Shown here piece after piece: positions 63,909 to 64,000 of a stretch of DNA of 64,000 bases. The position numbers were made by a program, and so were the translations under genes. The stretch spans positions 992,001-1,056,000 of the forward strand of contig NZ_JAPHOT010000001.1 in assembly GCF_026191115.1 (NCBI RefSeq), written 5' to 3'. How positions within the stretch are numbered: the stretch's first letter is position 1; every line of letters starts with the position of its first letter. The notes beneath the pieces were generated by a model. The model was given only the letters and a program-made list of their open reading frames with translations, was not told the origin of the DNA and did no database searches. Source of the DNA: Legionella sp. PATHC035. GTDB taxonomy: Bacteria; Pseudomonadota; Gammaproteobacteria; Legionellales; Legionellaceae.

Positions 63909-64000
63909 TTATTCTAAATTACAACTCATTTGATTAGCGCCACTCGCTATTGCAGCCTGAGCTACAGCAGCGGGAACTCGTTCTCTTAAACGAGGATCTA
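63909..64000 (-). CDS. Probable malic enzyme, C-terminal fragment
   Basis: An uninterrupted minus-strand frame enters from the window end and stops at 63909-63911. Its 30 residues start DPRLRERVPAAVAQAAIASG, very like the last helix of malic enzymes (PFDPRL ... VPPAVAKAAMDSG), which decarboxylate malate to pyruvate. The rest lies outside the window. The call is based on this short motif only. Confidence 0.5.
   Translation of the reverse strand, partial: DPRLRERVPAAVAQAAIASGANQMSCNLE

Overview
This 64 kb AT-rich bacterial window looks like chromosome from a Legionella-type gammaproteobacterium. That is an inference from the protein sequences (HemE, ArgS, RecG, enolase, Dam), Legionella-style hypothetical proteins, several Pht-like MFS carriers and abundant dispersed intergenic inverted repeats. 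No phage, insertion sequence, CRISPR array, rRNA or tRNA was found. The window cuts one gene at each end: the C-terminus of an SRPBCC/AHSA1 protein on the left and a probable malic enzyme C-terminus on the right.

Layout. 0-10 kb: patatin-like lipase, hemE, an SGNH-hydrolase-like protein, folB, an argS-SPOR pair and recG. 10.1-11.64 kb: a gene-free tandem array of four roughly 412-419 bp units. Each unit has a T-rich tract followed by three perfect DnaA boxes (TTATCCACA), giving twelve boxes in an oriC-like arrangement. 11.8-27.5 kb: mostly plus-strand genes, namely CDF and ZIP metal carriers, maf, a hypothetical coiled-coil protein, eno, an Lrp regulator facing an acetyltransferase, an acyltransferase, an AddB-like nuclease, an OmpA-like lipoprotein and two tandem aromatic amino-acid permeases. 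27.7-33.2 kb: a minus-strand cyanophycin operon (cphA-cphB-iaaA) encoding both making and complete breakdown of the Asp/Arg storage polymer, then a CsbD/PRC-barrel stress operon.

33-43 kb: acyl and peptide hydrolases, including a serine-hydrolase fold that has lost all three catalytic motifs and is fused to a DUF302 domain, next to an intact relative. Also a DUF4442 protein, a DipZ-type thiol-disulfide protein and a cyclic-nucleotide-binding protein. 43-52.3 kb: a long minus-strand run, Rieske oxygenase - amino-acid permease - ndh - mdcA - mdcCD - mdcE - mdcG - mdcB. This is a malonate decarboxylase operon in which the acyl-carrier subunit MdcC is fused in frame to MdcD.

52.6-64 kb: a VOC protein, an SDR/DoxX fusion with a DUF2269 partner, Hsp20 with a possible heat-shock promoter, a periplasmic beta-carbonic anhydrase, a nucleoside hydrolase coupled to an MHS-family transporter, a PhyH-type dioxygenase, dam, and two tandem MFS carriers.

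The best candidates for something undescribed are the quadruplicated DnaA-box array, the MdcC-MdcD fusion, the compact cyanophycin cycle in a presumed intracellular bacterium, and the dead serine hydrolase-DUF302 fusion.
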